From assembly GCF_019175345.1 (NCBI RefSeq), contig NZ_CP077717.1:2513644-2577643 (forward strand): a DNA stretch of 64,000 nt. Reading direction: 5' to 3'. The notes beneath the pieces were generated by a model. The model was not told where the DNA came from. It did not search any database and worked only from the letters and a program-made list of their open reading frames with translations. The position numbers and the translations under genes are program-made. This stretch comes from Saccharolobus shibatae B12 (GTDB taxonomy: Archaea; Thermoproteota; Thermoprotei_A; Sulfolobales; Sulfolobaceae). Positions 1 through 10,432 of the stretch are shown in pieces. Every line of letters begins with the position of its first letter. Position 1 is the first letter of the stretch.

Positions 1-2
1 TT

Positions 3-227
3 TGGGAATGTCATGAGATTTTAGAAGAAAAATGGAGAAAAGCAGAAAATAAATACGAGAAAAATTTTTTGCAATCAATAATTTTGCTTTGTGCCTCCTT
101 AATTAAGTATCTAAAAGGTGAAGTTGACGTCTCTAACATGTTGATGGAAAAAGCTTTATCTCTTATATCCGATCTTCCTCAAGAACTCCTTCCTCTCTTG
201 TATATCAGCCTCGGACTCAACACCTAA
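3..227 (+). CDS. DUF309-family protein, 3' part only
   Basis: The frame is open from the left window edge and ends at TAA 225-227, giving the last 74 residues. The peptide opens with a [12 protein letters not shown] stretch, which matches the H-E-x-L-E-x-x-W signature of DUF309, a small all-helical family of unknown biochemical role (usually about 120-150 residues). The remainder is helical and leucine-rich. Its last 72 bases overlap, tail to tail, the 3' end of the kinase-type gene on the opposite strand. The start lies outside the window. Family membership is moderately sure; function is unknown. Confidence 0.6.
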   Translation, partial: WECHEILEEKWRKAENKYEKNFLQSIILLCASLIKYLKGEVDVSNMLMEKALSLISDLPQELLPLLYISLGLNT

Positions 228-644
228 TGGGGTGTATCCATCTACTACACCAATTATGCCTCTTCCTTGATCGGTTTCAGCTACTATAACTTGTAATGGA
301 TTAGCTGTAGCTGCGAATATTCTAACAACTTCCTCTACGTTTTTTATTCTATTTAGCACGTTAATTGGATACCCATTCTTTAGATAGATTACAAAAACGT
401 GGCCTGCACCTATTTTCTTTACATTCTCAATTGCAAGCTTAATTAGTTCTTGATCATTTCCATCATATCTTACAAGTCTTTTACTGCTTGCTTCATTGAA
501 CGCTATACCAAACTTTAAATTAGGACTACTTGACGATAGGGTTTCATATAAGTCTTCGACTGTTTTAATAAAGTGAGATTGGCCTATAATTACGTTAGTC
601 CCTTCTGGTATATCTATTCTTACAACATCTATTTTTACGCTCAT
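156..644 (-). CDS. Adenosine-specific kinase family protein (DUF355, PAE2307 type)
   Basis: A 162-residue protein that fits the archaeal/bacterial family annotated as adenosine-specific kinase (DUF355). The family is known from structures with adenine-nucleotide ligands, but its physiological role is poorly defined. Visible family features are the N-terminal V-D-I/V-x-x-P-E-G-x-N-x-I-I-G-Q-S-H-F segment, the central [10 protein letters not shown] stretch and the C-terminal [10 protein letters not shown] segment. I chose ATG 642-644 over the preceding TTG because the family starts close to M-S-V-K. The gene lies downstream of, and in the same direction as, the sRNA candidate and may share its transcript. 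Its tail overlaps the DUF309 gene. Confidence 0.8.
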   Translation of the reverse strand: MSVKIDVVRIDIPEGTNVIIGQSHFIKTVEDLYETLSSSSPNLKFGIAFNEASSKRLVRYDGNDQELIKLAIENVKKIGAGHVFVIYLKNGYPINVLNRIKNVEEVVRIFAATANPLQVIVAETDQGRGIIGVVDGYTPLGVESEADIQERKEFLRKIGYKR

Positions 645-679
645 CAATAATATAAAAGAAGGGAATTAAAATAAATTTT

Positions 680-740
680 TATCAGTGAAGGACCACTACA
701 TCATTCTCCTCAGTTGTACTCCCGTAATCCTCATCCACTA
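680..740 (-). ncRNA. Probable C/D box methylation-guide sRNA
   Basis: Read on the minus strand, four ordered boxes are present: C box UGGAUGA (737-731), a 17-base guide, D' box CUGA (713-710), a 5-base spacer, C' box AUGAUGU (704-698), a 12-base guide AGUGGUCCUUCA (697-686) and D box CUGA (685-682), followed by an A/T-rich run suited to termination. The C'/D spacing of 12 and D'/C' spacing of 5 are typical of archaeal C/D sRNAs, which guide 2'-O-methylation of rRNA or tRNA with L7Ae, Nop5 and fibrillarin. The C box is imperfect (last five of seven bases match) and its guide is longer than usual. The C box contains the TGA stop codon of the next gene, an arrangement seen for other Sulfolobus sRNAs. 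I could not assign a target. Confidence 0.68.
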
Positions 741-1132
741 TTTAAATAGGCATACTTTATTATAACCTCTTCGTTTTGATTTAAGTTAACTATATAGGTT
801 AAATGCAATTGCGTTACTAAAATCTTATACTGCCCTGCTGGTAAACTAAAAGATGCTATCCCTTGAGAGTTGGTGAAATTATAAGTATAGAATGAATACG
901 TAGTTCCATTATATTTATAAATCCAAATCACTGCATTGGGCAGAGGAGACTCTCCGCCAAATAGTCCATAATTCATTATTACGTTAACTTTCAATGTGTA
1001 CGTTCCATCTGTTTGCTGACCGCCTATTACTATTGTATTAATTTCTGTTCTATATTTATGTCCCTCGTAAACTCCTATAGCCATTACTATTATTACCAAT
1101 ACTGCTAACGCTAAGAGAATCTGTCTATTCAT
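731..1132 (-). CDS. Small membrane-anchored protein with an Ig-like/carboxypeptidase-regulatory-like ectodomain
   Basis: 133 residues, family not recognised. The N-terminus (about residues 4-21) is a single hydrophobic helix preceded by M-N-R-Q, so the protein is probably anchored in the membrane or exported, with the rest outside. The ectodomain looks beta-sandwich-like: alternating hydrophobics, a P-L-P-N-A-V-I-W-I-Y strand, an N-F-T-N-S-Q-G-I-A-S-F turn and L-P-A-G-Q-Y-K-I-L-V, which resemble the carboxypeptidase-regulatory (DUF4198-type) fold. Several N-x-T/S sequons fit an S-layer-side protein. The start ATG 1130-1132 lies 25 bases from the TATA element centred at 1158. The stop codon sits inside the C/D sRNA candidate. 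Confidence 0.62.
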   Translation of the reverse strand: MNRQILLALAVLVIIVMAIGVYEGHKYRTEINTIVIGGQQTDGTYTLKVNVIMNYGLFGGESPLPNAVIWIYKYNGTTYSFYTYNFTNSQGIASFSLPAGQYKILVTQLHLTYIVNLNQNEEVIIKYAYLNSG

Positions 1133-1153
1133 CAAAAGCACTGCATTAATCTA

Positions 1154-1163
1154 ATATAAAAGT
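1154..1163. promoter_or_regulatory. Single TATA-like element shared by two divergent genes
   Basis: The element AATATAAAAG sits in the middle of a 49-base gap. Its centre is about 25 bases from the ATG at 1132 (minus) and about 25 bases from the GTG at 1182 (plus). That is the spacing expected for leaderless transcripts in either direction. No second TATA-like element is obvious. Confidence 0.5.
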
Positions 1164-1181
1164 TCAATCCTAATTTGGAAT

Positions 1182-1733
1182 GTGGCAAGTAAGTTATATG
1201 AAGCATTAAAATACGTGGTAAAATATGAATTAAAATCTTCAATTAGGCGCTACATAGTATTAGGTGCATTCGACGGTATTCTACTAAGCTTATCGATTTT
1301 GTTGGCTGGTGTGATCTCACACATTAATCTAACCAGTATTTCCTTATCGATATATAGTGGGATAATAGCTACTGCAATTTCATCAACATGGAATGCCATG
1401 GTTGTAGAATTAGGGGAGAAAAAAACTGAATTGGAGAAAATAGAGAAGCAAGTTCTGAAGAGCCTAAAAGGTACTATATATGATTATAGCGCGAAGATAG
1501 CCGCAGTCTTAGCTGCTATTGCTCATGGCATTTCTCCATTTGTTGGATTGTTAGTATTTTACTCTTATGTTTATTCTCATGATACCATGCTATCTTTAAG
1601 TGTAGGAATGTTAAGTTTAGCAGTTTTGGGTTTGCTTTATGGTGAGGGAATTAAAGCAAAGATATACACAATGGTTCAGCTAATAGTGGCGGGAATTATT
1701 ACTGCATTAATTACACTATTAGTTATAAAATAG
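1182..1733 (+). CDS. CCC1/VIT1-like integral membrane protein
   Basis: 183 residues with about five hydrophobic segments (roughly 26-48, 56-70, 105-130, 134-152 and 160-182). The R-R-Y-I-V-L-G-A-F-D-G-I-L-L-S-L segment resembles the first helix of CCC1/VIT1 vacuolar iron/manganese transporters (G-x-x-D-G-x-x), and a charged loop (E-L-G-E-K-K-T-E-L-E-K-I) lies where that family has its cytosolic metal-binding loop. Similarity is weak, so transport of Fe/Mn is only a suggestion. Start is GTG 1182, behind the shared TATA element. Confidence 0.6.
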   Translation: MASKLYEALKYVVKYELKSSIRRYIVLGAFDGILLSLSILLAGVISHINLTSISLSIYSGIIATAISSTWNAMVVELGEKKTELEKIEKQVLKSLKGTIYDYSAKIAAVLAAIAHGISPFVGLLVFYSYVYSHDTMLSLSVGMLSLAVLGLLYGEGIKAKIYTMVQLIVAGIITALITLLVIK

Positions 1734-1805
1734 AAACACATTCTATCTATTATTGTCCTTTAAATCTTATAATTATTTTATAATGTCTGTTTTATAATAG
1801 TCATC

Positions 1806-1813
1806 TTTTTAAG
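1806..1813 (+). promoter_or_regulatory. TATA box of the cupin gene
   Basis: TTTTTAAG is centred about 26 bases upstream of ATG 1835, which fits a leaderless transcript. Confidence 0.5.
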
Positions 1814-1834
1814 CAGTTTAAGCACAATCATCAT

Positions 1835-2371
1835 ATGGAAGTTTTAAAAAGAGTTGACAAGCAAGATGTATTTAGAAAAGAAATAGAAGAATTAGCGAAG
1901 CAAATTGAACAAGATGATTTAAAAGTCGTAACGTTTATGGAGTATACAACTCCTCCGGAAAAGATTAAACCAAAGCTGATAAAATTTGAGAAAGTGCTGC
2001 CTCTATTAGAGAGGATCGCAGAGTCAGGGAAGATACAAGAGGGTGTAGCCAAAATAATGTTCTTCTCTCCCTCTACCGGTAGAAACAAGGGACTGACACC
2101 TACAATGATGGCGGGGTTTCAATTAATTAAACCTGGAGTTTCAACTAAACCCCACTCTCATAATATGGCATCAATATATTTGGTATTTAAGGGTCAAGGA
2201 TACTCAGTTATTGGAAATGATAAGATACAGTGGAAGGCCGGTGACGTTTTCGTAGTACCTGCAAATGAAATTCACTACCATGTTAACACTGGAGATGAGG
2301 ATTGTGTTCTATTTGACGTAACAGACTCTGGGTTGCTTGAGGGTTTAGGAATATTAGAATTTAGGGAGTAA
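1835..2371 (+). CDS. Cupin-domain protein, gentisate-dioxygenase-like
   Basis: 178 residues. The C-terminal half (about 85-165) is a single cupin barrel. Motif 1 appears as [11 protein letters not shown] with a downstream Y-L-V-F-K-G-Q-G-Y, and motif 2 as [14 protein letters not shown]. The two histidines of motif 1 and one of motif 2 could form a metal site. The N-terminal half is charged and helical. The pattern is closest to gentisate 1,2-dioxygenase/1-hydroxy-2-naphthoate dioxygenase-type cupins, but the protein is about half their length, so substrate and activity are open. It stands alone with its own promoter. Confidence 0.72.
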   Translation: MEVLKRVDKQDVFRKEIEELAKQIEQDDLKVVTFMEYTTPPEKIKPKLIKFEKVLPLLERIAESGKIQEGVAKIMFFSPSTGRNKGLTPTMMAGFQLIKPGVSTKPHSHNMASIYLVFKGQGYSVIGNDKIQWKAGDVFVVPANEIHYHVNTGDEDCVLFDVTDSGLLEGLGILEFRE

Positions 2372-2396
2372 AGTGAAGAAAAAGGATTAATTGTGA

Positions 2397-3353
2397 TTAC
2401 CTTTTTTCCCCAAATACTGCTTTATAGACTCTTACTAAGGTCTCATCTCTCCATCTCGATAAATCTTGAAAACTCTTTCCTTTTATAAATTCATATTCTT
2501 TCATTTGATCCACAATTTTCTTAACTGCAGTATAAGGGAACTTGTCCCACTTTGCTAGAGTATACATCCACTCATTTACACCATATCCGAATCCTTTACT
2601 AAAGAAGTATTCAATCCCTCCTTCTCCTCCGCCTAAATGATAAGTTAAGAATGGTCCCATAAATGCCCATCTTAGACCTATGGCAGCCGTCATTACTTTA
2701 TCTATATCTTCGACTGTAGCAACTCCTTCATCAATTAAATTTACTGCTTCTCTAAATAAGGCAAAGGCCAATCTATTTCCTATAAATCCTGGAACTTCCT
2801 TCTTTAGTACAACTACTACCCTATCTAATTTTTCCATGAAGTCTTTGGTAACATCTAATGTATCCTTTGATGTTTTATCGCCCGGTACTATCTCAACTAA
2901 GGGTAACAGATGTGGAGGATTCCATGGATGAGCGATCACTCCTCTATCTGGATATCTCATCATGGCTTTTTGTATTTCCGTCATTAATAAACCAGAAGTA
3001 CTACTTGCAATTATTATGTCTCGAGGTAATTTACTGTCAAGATAATTGAATAGATTCTTCTTAGCACCATAATCCTCAATTATAGCTTCTATTACAAAGT
3101 CAACATTTTGAATCGCCTCATCAATTTTCGTAGTTCCAGTTAGATTTCTTTGATAGTCTATTGGTTCTCCATTTATCATTCTTAGATTTTTCAAGTTAAC
3201 TAAATAGGCTGATACTTTGGCTAAACCCTTTTCTAAGGTCTCCTTCTTTTCTGTATACAAATTTACTTTATAACCTTTGGTTAGTAAAAGGGTCGTCCAA
3301 CCTACGCCAATTATACCTGCTCCTACTACGGCCACCTTATTAATGGATTTCAT
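2397..3353 (-). CDS. 3-hydroxyacyl-CoA dehydrogenase-type NAD-dependent dehydrogenase
   Basis: 318 residues. An N-terminal Rossmann domain opens with [13 protein letters not shown] (dinucleotide-binding GxGxxG). The C-terminal helical domain has P-G-F-I-G-N-R-L and [12 protein letters not shown]. The catalytic-histidine segment reads [17 protein letters not shown], which is closer to L-carnitine dehydrogenase, lambda-crystallin and L-gulonate 3-dehydrogenase than to fatty-acid 3-hydroxybutyryl-CoA dehydrogenases (H-F-F-N-P). Substrate is therefore uncertain. I prefer ATG 3351-3353 over 3363-3365 because a TATAAG-type element near 3380 then lies at about -27. Divergent from translin. Confidence 0.78.
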   Translation of the reverse strand: MKSINKVAVVGAGIIGVGWTTLLLTKGYKVNLYTEKKETLEKGLAKVSAYLVNLKNLRMINGEPIDYQRNLTGTTKIDEAIQNVDFVIEAIIEDYGAKKNLFNYLDSKLPRDIIIASSTSGLLMTEIQKAMMRYPDRGVIAHPWNPPHLLPLVEIVPGDKTSKDTLDVTKDFMEKLDRVVVVLKKEVPGFIGNRLAFALFREAVNLIDEGVATVEDIDKVMTAAIGLRWAFMGPFLTYHLGGGEGGIEYFFSKGFGYGVNEWMYTLAKWDKFPYTAVKKIVDQMKEYEFIKGKSFQDLSRWRDETLVRVYKAVFGEKR

Positions 3354-3435
3354 ATGTATAAACATGTTTAAGAAGTATAAGTAAGTTTCTTCTAATGGAT
3401 AGAGTTAAAAGTGAGAATATGATTGAAGTTATTAT

Positions 3436-4029
3436 ATGCTTGTTCAGAAAATTAAAGGTTATCTTGATTCAATTAGTGACACGCTTCAAGAAAGATTTGA
3501 GAATAGAGAAAAAGTATTGCTGTTAGCTAGAGAATTAATAAGATATTGTGGCGAGACAATTTCACTATCTCATAAGGGTAAAAAGGAAGAGGCATTAAGA
3601 AAGTATCAAGTTGCAATCTCTAAGGCATCTGAAATTCAAAAGATTATAGATAACTTTCCTGAACTATTATATGGTGACGTAGGCACTGCATATCAAGAAC
3701 TTGCTGAGGCCTCCATAGTGATCTCATTGTACTTTGATGTAGACTTGAAACTTTCTAAAGAACTTGGTATTCCAGACATATACTATATAAGTGGAATAGC
3801 AGATGCGATAGGTGAGATGAGAAGAAGAGTATTAGAATTGCTCAAGAAAAATGAAATAGGTGAAGCTGAAAAAACATATGAGATGATGGAAGAGTTATAC
3901 GAATTACTATGGAGTTTCGAGTATCCTAAATCCCTAGTCCCTGGACTAAGACAAAAAATTGATGTTATAAGAAGACTATTAGAGGAGACTAATCACGATA
4001 TTTTTCTCGCTAAACTCGGTAGGTTCTAA
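3436..4029 (+). CDS. Translin family protein
   Basis: 197 residues, all-helical. The [19 protein letters not shown] segment and the [21 protein letters not shown] segment are characteristic of the translin/TRAX superfamily. Eukaryotic translin-TRAX (C3PO) is an RNase acting on small RNAs and tRNA fragments; archaeal homologues form similar octamers. Whether this copy has the acidic active site of TRAX cannot be settled by eye. The last 20 bases overlap the end of argX on the opposite strand. A role in RNA processing is inferred from family only. Confidence 0.8.
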   Translation: MLVQKIKGYLDSISDTLQERFENREKVLLLARELIRYCGETISLSHKGKKEEALRKYQVAISKASEIQKIIDNFPELLYGDVGTAYQELAEASIVISLYFDVDLKLSKELGIPDIYYISGIADAIGEMRRRVLELLKKNEIGEAEKTYEMMEELYELLWSFEYPKSLVPGLRQKIDVIRRLLEETNHDIFLAKLGRF

Positions 4030-4858
4030 TAATATGATCTACTAACTTTTCGGCAACGTTGATACCAGTTGCTAACATAAATCCTTTAAATTCTGGAACG
4101 TCATTTAGCTCGTTTATAACATATCCCTTCGATTTGTGCTCTAATATATCTATGGACACGAATTCACCTTTTACTAACTTTACGGACTTTACAGCCAATT
4201 CTCTTATCTTATCATCTAATTGAATAGGTGTAGGATTTCCTCCTAATGCAACATTCGCTCTCCACTCGTTAGGTGGAATATTTCTTGCATAGCATCCTAA
4301 TAGCTCATCTCCTATTACTATACATCGTATATCTCTTTCTTTGTATTTGATATATTCTTGAATTATGTGTACTTTCAGCGCTGAATTGTTAAGCATTTCT
4401 CTATGCTCTATAATTGTTTTTCCTTCATAAACATCTCTTATTAAAGATACCATTCTCCCCCAACTTCCAATAGGTGGTTTATCTATTACTGGGAATCCCA
4501 TCTGTTCATATGCTTTCATAGCTGCATCTGGAGACGCTGCTATAATTGAGTCCGGTATTGGAATCCCATTCCTAAATAGTTTGGAGTATGTTAGTATCTT
4601 ATCTCCGCAAGTGGAAATAGCGTCAGTTGAATTTATTGTATGCACACCAGCGGCCTCTAGGATCGCAGATGAATAAAGAGCCCTATACATGCTCACTGGT
4701 CTGATTATTCCAACATCATACTTGCTAAGTGCTTTATTAAATGGAATAGGTTCTTGACCTACATTAATTACGTCATAGTCTATTTGCCTTTCATTTAATG
4801 CCTTTATTATTAACTTCTCCTCTTGTCTAATTATATCTACTACTAAGGCTACCTTCAA
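4010..4858 (-). CDS. argX: Glutamate--LysW ligase ArgX (RimK/LysX-type ATP-grasp)
   Basis: 282 residues of RimK-type ATP-grasp fold, with [13 protein letters not shown] in the ATP-binding loop and the metal-binding E-L-N near the C-terminus. LysX and ArgX both ligate an amino group donor to the C-terminal Glu of the carrier protein LysW. LysX enzymes carry E-V-N-H-T-x-E-F-K-N, whereas this one has [11 protein letters not shown], as in the Sulfolobus ArgX that loads glutamate for arginine synthesis. Its place after carB in the arginine operon supports ArgX. The start is TTG immediately after the carB stop codon, preceded by a strong GGAGG. No LysW or ArgB/C/D-type gene is present in the window; in Sulfolobus these are shared with lysine synthesis. 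Confidence 0.85.
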   Translation of the reverse strand: MKVALVVDIIRQEEKLIIKALNERQIDYDVINVGQEPIPFNKALSKYDVGIIRPVSMYRALYSSAILEAAGVHTINSTDAISTCGDKILTYSKLFRNGIPIPDSIIAASPDAAMKAYEQMGFPVIDKPPIGSWGRMVSLIRDVYEGKTIIEHREMLNNSALKVHIIQEYIKYKERDIRCIVIGDELLGCYARNIPPNEWRANVALGGNPTPIQLDDKIRELAVKSVKLVKGEFVSIDILEHKSKGYVINELNDVPEFKGFMLATGINVAEKLVDHIIRTYRV

Positions 4859-7800
4859 TTATATTCCTCCTCCATACTCAGATATTTCAAAAAAGGTAAG
4901 TGAGTCATAATCCAGGAAAGCCTTACTTACCTCATAACCTAATCTACCGTTGAGAATTACCGGAATATTGTAATCAACGGCTGTCCTTCTAATGTTATAA
5001 TCAAATTTCTTCAGATACCCATCTGTCACTACTATCTCTACCTTCTTAGCTCTTACTAGCTCTTCTGCCTTCGTTTTGTCTATTGTTTCAATGCCTCGTA
5101 ATGGAAGCTCGGAGATGCTGTAGACTGTTAGTCCAAATTTGACTAAATTAACTGCAGTATCCTTTAAGTAATCTAAATTTTTATCACCGTAAACTAGTGC
5201 TATTCCGTTTTTATTTGGTATTCTATTGGGCATCGATGAAAGCCAACTCTTTAGTAATGCGTCATAAAATGTTACTCCGAATGATGCAGCTTCTCCAGTA
5301 CTTTTCATCTCTGGCCCCAGAAATGGATAAGCCCCTCTTAATTGAGACCATGAAAATTGAGGACTCTTCACTGCCCAATACTTAGATGGAGGTTCATAAT
5401 AGTCCTCAGAGAAATCTAACCCATTAAATATGGCTTTCATGGCTTCATTCATTAGATTAATACCTTTCGCTTTACTACTAAACGGCATTGATCTACTTGC
5501 TCTAAGGTTTAATTCAATTATATGTGGAGTATTATCCTTTACTACAAATTGTACGTTGAACGGTCCTTTTATATTCAGTTCTCTAGCTAGACTTAACACA
5601 TTTTCCCTCATCTTATTTACACTATTTTCAGATAATTTTCTAAAAGGAATTGACATTGTTGCATCTCCACTGTGGACTCCAGCCTCCTCTACATGCTCTA
5701 ATGTTATTCCTAATACCCTATTTCCATCAGAAACCCCATCAACTTCTGCCTCTATCGCGTTTTCAATGTACTTTGAGATCACTACTGGATATTTAGGAGA
5801 AATCTCAGTAGCTCTTCTTACATATTCGTAAAGCTCCTCTTCTGAGTAAGCTATTTTCATTGACGATCCGCTTAAAACGTAACTTGGTCTTACAAGAACT
5901 GGAAATCCTACTTCATTAAGAAACTTCTTGATTTCCTCTAATGAAGTCGCGGATATCCAATTAGGCTGTGATATACCCAACTTATCTAATAGTTTTGAGA
6001 ACTTTTCCCTATTTTCTGCAATATCTACGCTACTACCCGATGTTCCTAATAACCTCACTCCATTTTCCTCTAACTCTTTAGCTATCGAATTGCCTATTTG
6101 TCCTCCAGAAAACGTTGCAACATACCTAAATTTCTCCTTCTTAATTAAATCCAATACTCTTTCCACGTTAATTTCATCAAAGTAAAGCTTTCTCGCAATA
6201 TCCCAATCAGTTGAAACAGTTTCTGGATTATAGTTAAGTATCGCTACTTCGTCAAAGTACTTTGACGCTGCCTCCATTAGAGATACAACACTCCAATCGA
6301 ACTCAACTGAAACTCCTATTCTAAAACCTCCTGCACCAACTATTAATAATTTATTTCCTTGTGAGAATTCTATATCGTCCTCAATACCATTATATGTTAA
6401 ATACATGTAATTAGTAACTGAAGGCCATTCTCCAGCTAGTGTATCTATAAGTTTTACTACTGGTATTATGTTTGATTGGTCTCTAATTTTTCTAACATAC
6501 TCAGTAGATTTATTTAACGCTTTAGATATCTGTTCATCACTAAATCCTAATTTCTTAGCTAGTTTTAATGTTTCCTCATCGATTTCTTTCGATATTTTAA
6601 GTGTTTCATAGAAATCCACTAATCCTTTGATCTTATTTAAAAAGAATTTACTAATTCCGGTAACCTCATATACTTCATCAATTGTTGCTCCCTCTTTGAA
6701 GGCTTTAGCAACGTATAGGAACCAGTATGGTCTTCTTTCTTTGAGATACTTTAATGCTTCCATTTTACTCATCTTAGCTTCATATATCTTTCCACCTACA
6801 ACCCCTGGCTCTCCAATATCCAACATTCTTACAGCTTTCTGTAAACTTTCCTCAAAGGATCTTCCTATACTCATAACCTCCCCCACGCTCATCATCTCAG
6901 TTCCTAGCGATTGATCAACATTCTCAAACTTGCTTAAATCCCATCTGGGAATTTTAGTTACTATATAGTCTAAACTTGGCTCAAAACACGCACAAGTTCT
7001 TCCAGATACCTTATTTATAACGTCATGTAGTTCATATCCTAATGCTAGTTTAGCTGAAACGTATGCTAGCGGATAACCGGTAGCCTTACTAGCTAAAGCA
7101 CTTGATCTGGACATTCTTGGATTAGTTTCTATAATATAGTATTCATAGCCTTTAGGGTTAAGCGCAAATTGTACATTGCACTCCCCGATTAGGTTAATGG
7201 ACCTTGCAACTTCTATTGTGTAGGTTCTCATATTTTGATATTCAAGATTATCTAAAGTCTGACAAGGGGCAACTACTGTAGACTCGCCAGTGTGAACTCC
7301 CATCGGATCTAAATTTTCAATACACGCTATTACTGCGGAGTTTCCCTTCTTGTCTCTCATTACCTCGTATTCCAATTCTATCCAATGGTAAAGATATTTC
7401 TCAATTAGAACTTCTCCTATGTAACTTTGAGATAGCGCTCTCCTTATGTTTTTCTTCAGATCTTCTTCAGTCCATGCTACCATAGAACCTCTTCCACCTA
7501 AGTTGAAGCTTACTCTTACCATCACTGGATACCCTACGATTTTTGCGTTCTTTATTGCCTCTTCTTCACTTCTTGCGGATAAACTTGGAGGTACCGGTAA
7601 ATTATTCTCTATCATCGTTTCTCTAAACTTTTCTCTACTTAGAGCTTTCTCTATTCCATCAATTTGCGTTCCCAATACCTTTACACTGTACTTCTGTAAT
7701 ACTCCTTTTTTATGCAAATCTACACCAACGTTCAATGCTGTCTGTCCTCCAAACCCTATCATTATACCATCTGGTCTCTCCTTCTCTATAACCTTCTCTA

Positions 7801-8014
7801 CTGCCCACCAGACTACTGGTAACATGTATAACTTGTCAGCAAATTTCTTGCTAGTCTGTACTGTTGCCACGTTAGAATTTACTAATACGGTCTCTATACC
7901 TTCCTCCTTTAGTGCCTTTAACGCTTGACTTCCGCTATAATCGAATTCTGCGGCTTCAGCTATCTTAATAGGTCCAGATCCAACAACCAGTACCTTTTTT
8001 GGAGTCTCCTTCAT
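4859..8014 (-). CDS. carB: Carbamoyl-phosphate synthase large subunit
   Basis: 1051 residues, full length for CarB. Makes carbamoyl phosphate from bicarbonate, 2 ATP and ammonia channelled from CarA; the product feeds arginine and pyrimidine synthesis. Visible features: the N-terminal [22 protein letters not shown] segment; two homologous ATP-grasp halves, the second opening at about residue 550 with [13 protein letters not shown]; twin I-E-T/L-N-P/L-R motifs; and a C-terminal MGS-like allosteric domain (about 930-1051). It starts with ATG overlapping the carA stop (ATGA). Confidence 0.97.
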   Translation of the reverse strand: MKETPKKVLVVGSGPIKIAEAAEFDYSGSQALKALKEEGIETVLVNSNVATVQTSKKFADKLYMLPVVWWAVEKVIEKERPDGIMIGFGGQTALNVGVDLHKKGVLQKYSVKVLGTQIDGIEKALSREKFRETMIENNLPVPPSLSARSEEEAIKNAKIVGYPVMVRVSFNLGGRGSMVAWTEEDLKKNIRRALSQSYIGEVLIEKYLYHWIELEYEVMRDKKGNSAVIACIENLDPMGVHTGESTVVAPCQTLDNLEYQNMRTYTIEVARSINLIGECNVQFALNPKGYEYYIIETNPRMSRSSALASKATGYPLAYVSAKLALGYELHDVINKVSGRTCACFEPSLDYIVTKIPRWDLSKFENVDQSLGTEMMSVGEVMSIGRSFEESLQKAVRMLDIGEPGVVGGKIYEAKMSKMEALKYLKERRPYWFLYVAKAFKEGATIDEVYEVTGISKFFLNKIKGLVDFYETLKISKEIDEETLKLAKKLGFSDEQISKALNKSTEYVRKIRDQSNIIPVVKLIDTLAGEWPSVTNYMYLTYNGIEDDIEFSQGNKLLIVGAGGFRIGVSVEFDWSVVSLMEAASKYFDEVAILNYNPETVSTDWDIARKLYFDEINVERVLDLIKKEKFRYVATFSGGQIGNSIAKELEENGVRLLGTSGSSVDIAENREKFSKLLDKLGISQPNWISATSLEEIKKFLNEVGFPVLVRPSYVLSGSSMKIAYSEEELYEYVRRATEISPKYPVVISKYIENAIEAEVDGVSDGNRVLGITLEHVEEAGVHSGDATMSIPFRKLSENSVNKMRENVLSLARELNIKGPFNVQFVVKDNTPHIIELNLRASRSMPFSSKAKGINLMNEAMKAIFNGLDFSEDYYEPPSKYWAVKSPQFSWSQLRGAYPFLGPEMKSTGEAASFGVTFYDALLKSWLSSMPNRIPNKNGIALVYGDKNLDYLKDTAVNLVKFGLTVYSISELPLRGIETIDKTKAEELVRAKKVEIVVTDGYLKKFDYNIRRTAVDYNIPVILNGRLGYEVSKAFLDYDSLTFFEISEYGGGI

Positions 8015-9114
8015 TTCCCACTCACCATATTTTTAAATTTATCAAATATCCAAGTTGTATCCCAAGGACCCGGTCTAGCTTCAGGGTGAAATTGTGTAGT
8101 AATTATTGGTAATTTTTCATGGATTAAGCCTTCTATTGTATAATCGTCTGGATTATAGAACCAGATTCTAGTGTTAGGCGGAATATCGTCTTTAGATATT
8201 ATACCGTACCCATGGTTGTGAGTGGATATATAACATTTATTGGAATTATTCTCAATTACTGGTTTATTTATTGCTCTATGTCCAAACTTCATTTTCTTAA
8301 TCTTGCCTCCTAATGCTAGAGTTGCTATTTGATGTCCTAAACAAATACCTAAGATTGGAATCCTATACTCTACTAATTCAGAGAACGTTTTGATTTGATT
8401 TTCTAGTAAATTGGGATTACCAGGACCATTGCTAAATACAACTCCCTTAGGATTAAACTCAATTATCTTACTAGCATTAAAGTTACAAGGTACTCTAACA
8501 ATTGAGAATCCTCTCTTGTACAACCCGTATAAGATTCCATGTTTTATTCCACAATCTACCACTACGATCATATCTCCAGTATTTGGATGAAAGATTGGCG
8601 ACTTAGGTGATGTAAATTGTGTAAAATCTATTTCATCGTATCTTTTTTCTAGATATTTTCTAGGATCCTCTATTTCTAGACCAGAAGCTATAATTCCCAT
8701 TGCTGTACCATAAGTTCTAATCTTTTTTACAAGCATTCTTGTGTCAACATCAAAAACTCCAGGTATGTTCTCTGATCTCAGCCACTCATCTAATGTCAAA
8801 GAAGAGTTCCACTTAATAGGATATGTGTGTTCAGCAACTATTAAGCCTTCAACTTGGATTCTTTCTGACTCGAAATTGGTTAGAATACCTTGCTCATATT
8901 TCTTTTCTGGCACACCATAGTTTCCAACTAATGGATGCGTAATAATTAATATTTGACCCTTATACGAAGGATCTGTTAAACTCTCCACGTATCCATTCAT
9001 AGAAGTTGTAAATACCACTTCTCCTACCTTAATTCCTTTAGCCCCAAAACCATATCCTTCAATAAATGTTCCATCTTCTAGATATAGATAACCCTTTTCA
9101 TTCCTCAATTCCAT
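8011..9114 (-). CDS. carA: Carbamoyl-phosphate synthase small (glutaminase) subunit
   Basis: 367 residues. The N-terminal CPSase small-chain domain ([17 protein letters not shown]) is followed by a class I glutamine amidotransferase domain with the nucleophile in G-I-C-L-G-H-Q and the catalytic H/E pair in T-Q-F-H-P-E-A. It hydrolyses glutamine and passes ammonia to CarB. It begins 17 bases inside the 3' end of argH and overlaps carB by four bases, so translation is probably coupled. Confidence 0.97.
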   Translation of the reverse strand: MELRNEKGYLYLEDGTFIEGYGFGAKGIKVGEVVFTTSMNGYVESLTDPSYKGQILIITHPLVGNYGVPEKKYEQGILTNFESERIQVEGLIVAEHTYPIKWNSSLTLDEWLRSENIPGVFDVDTRMLVKKIRTYGTAMGIIASGLEIEDPRKYLEKRYDEIDFTQFTSPKSPIFHPNTGDMIVVVDCGIKHGILYGLYKRGFSIVRVPCNFNASKIIEFNPKGVVFSNGPGNPNLLENQIKTFSELVEYRIPILGICLGHQIATLALGGKIKKMKFGHRAINKPVIENNSNKCYISTHNHGYGIISKDDIPPNTRIWFYNPDDYTIEGLIHEKLPIITTQFHPEARPGPWDTTWIFDKFKNMVSGK

Positions 9115-10432
9115 TTTCGATCACCTGTAATTCTCCAACCTTCGAAATAATTTTTAATTTATATGCCTCAATTTCTTTTTCATCTTCTTCCAATTTGGTT
9201 TCTCTACTTTTTATCAAATTAGTTATTAAATCAAAATTAGGAGATCCGATTACTGCCTTCATATTAATAGAATCCTCTATTTTTAAAGTTGACTTATAAG
9301 AACCCTCCCTAACTTTTTTAGCTATCTCAAAGTAGGCCGATCTATAAGGTACTTTCTTATTTATGGAAAGTAGTTCTGCGTCATCAGTAGCTAAGCTAGA
9401 TTCGTCAATGTTTACTTTATTTACTTGTATTTGGCTAAAGAGTGACCCTAAAACCCTAATTGAAGAAATTGTATAATTTACTGCAATCCAATAATATTTG
9501 TTCATTTCTTGTAAATCAAGGTTATAGCCGGTAGGTAAACCCTTGTAAATAGAAAGTAAACTAGTTAATATGCCAATAGACTCTGCTGCTTTTGCTCGCA
9601 GTATCTCCATTGTGACTGGATTTCTTTTTTGTGGCATTAAACTGCTCGTACTAACATGAGAGTCTGGCAATTTAACTAATTTATTTGATGAAAAGAAAAT
9701 TAAGTCCTCAGCTATTCTGCTTAATACTACCATCAAAACAGTTAGTTCTGAGATTGTAGTAATAATATCTGCTCTCGATGACGTAGCGGACAATGTATTA
9801 TATACTATATCATCAAATCCTAATAGTTCTGCTTCTTTTTCTCTATCAATCTTAACGTTTGTCCCCACTATTGCCCCAGAGCCTAATGGCGATTTATTAA
9901 CTAGTTTTAACGTGGAAAATATTATTTCCCATCTTGAAGCTAACTCCTCCTCGATATAGGTTAAATAGTGAGCGAAGGTTGTAGGTTGCGCTAATTGCAA
10001 ATGTGTATATGAGGGAAATATTGTTGTAATGTGCTCTCTCGCTTTATCTAATAATGTTTTCCTTAGGCTATTAATCTCAGTTAGAAGTTCTATTAACTTA
10101 TTTCTTAGTTTCAGTCTTAAAGCTGTAGCAACGTGATCATTTCTACTTCTACCTAATCCGATCCATCCAGCCTCTTCTCCTACATTCTTTAACAAGAAAT
10201 CCTCTAACGCTTCATGGACGTCCTCATATCCTTGGCTAATTTCTTTAAACTCGTTTAATGCAGCAAGCATCTTTTTAGCGGCTTCCTTCTTTATATACCC
10301 ACTCAAATAAAGGCTTATTACATGTGCCTTCATAGTCAATTTTACTTCTTCTATGATCTCTTTGTCACTATCTATGGATGAGGTATAGTTAACTACTTCA
10401 TCTTTTTCGGATCCCCATTTTCTATATAGCAT
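9098..10432 (-). CDS. argH: Argininosuccinate lyase
   Basis: About 444 residues. Cleaves argininosuccinate to arginine and fumarate, the last arginine step. The superfamily signature appears as [10 protein letters not shown], with R-S-R-N-D-H in [12 protein letters not shown] and T-H-L-Q-x-A-Q-P-T in the middle. I chose ATG 10430-10432 (M-L-Y-R-K-W-G), where the A is shared with the argG stop (TGATG), rather than an upstream start that would add 15 residues inside argG. Confidence 0.95.
   Translation of the reverse strand: MLYRKWGSEKDEVVNYTSSIDSDKEIIEEVKLTMKAHVISLYLSGYIKKEAAKKMLAALNEFKEISQGYEDVHEALEDFLLKNVGEEAGWIGLGRSRNDHVATALRLKLRNKLIELLTEINSLRKTLLDKAREHITTIFPSYTHLQLAQPTTFAHYLTYIEEELASRWEIIFSTLKLVNKSPLGSGAIVGTNVKIDREKEAELLGFDDIVYNTLSATSSRADIITTISELTVLMVVLSRIAEDLIFFSSNKLVKLPDSHVSTSSLMPQKRNPVTMEILRAKAAESIGILTSLLSIYKGLPTGYNLDLQEMNKYYWIAVNYTISSIRVLGSLFSQIQVNKVNIDESSLATDDAELLSINKKVPYRSAYFEIAKKVREGSYKSTLKIEDSINMKAVIGSPNFDLITNLIKSRETKLEEDEKEIEAYKLKIISKVGELQVIENGIEE

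Noticed and set aside
1734..1834. 100-base gap searched for RNA genes (minus strand ATGATGA followed by CTGC)
   Set aside because: Proper D boxes are missing; the gap is explained by the cupin promoter and A/T-rich spacer.
6885..6925. TCATCAT and TCAG spaced like C/D boxes on the minus strand
   Set aside because: Inside the carB coding region; only one C/D pair with a 2-base gap and no second guide.
5430..7928. Several 85-160 codon plus-strand frames opposite carB
   Set aside because: All are antisense to conserved CarB motifs and show no domain or promoter.
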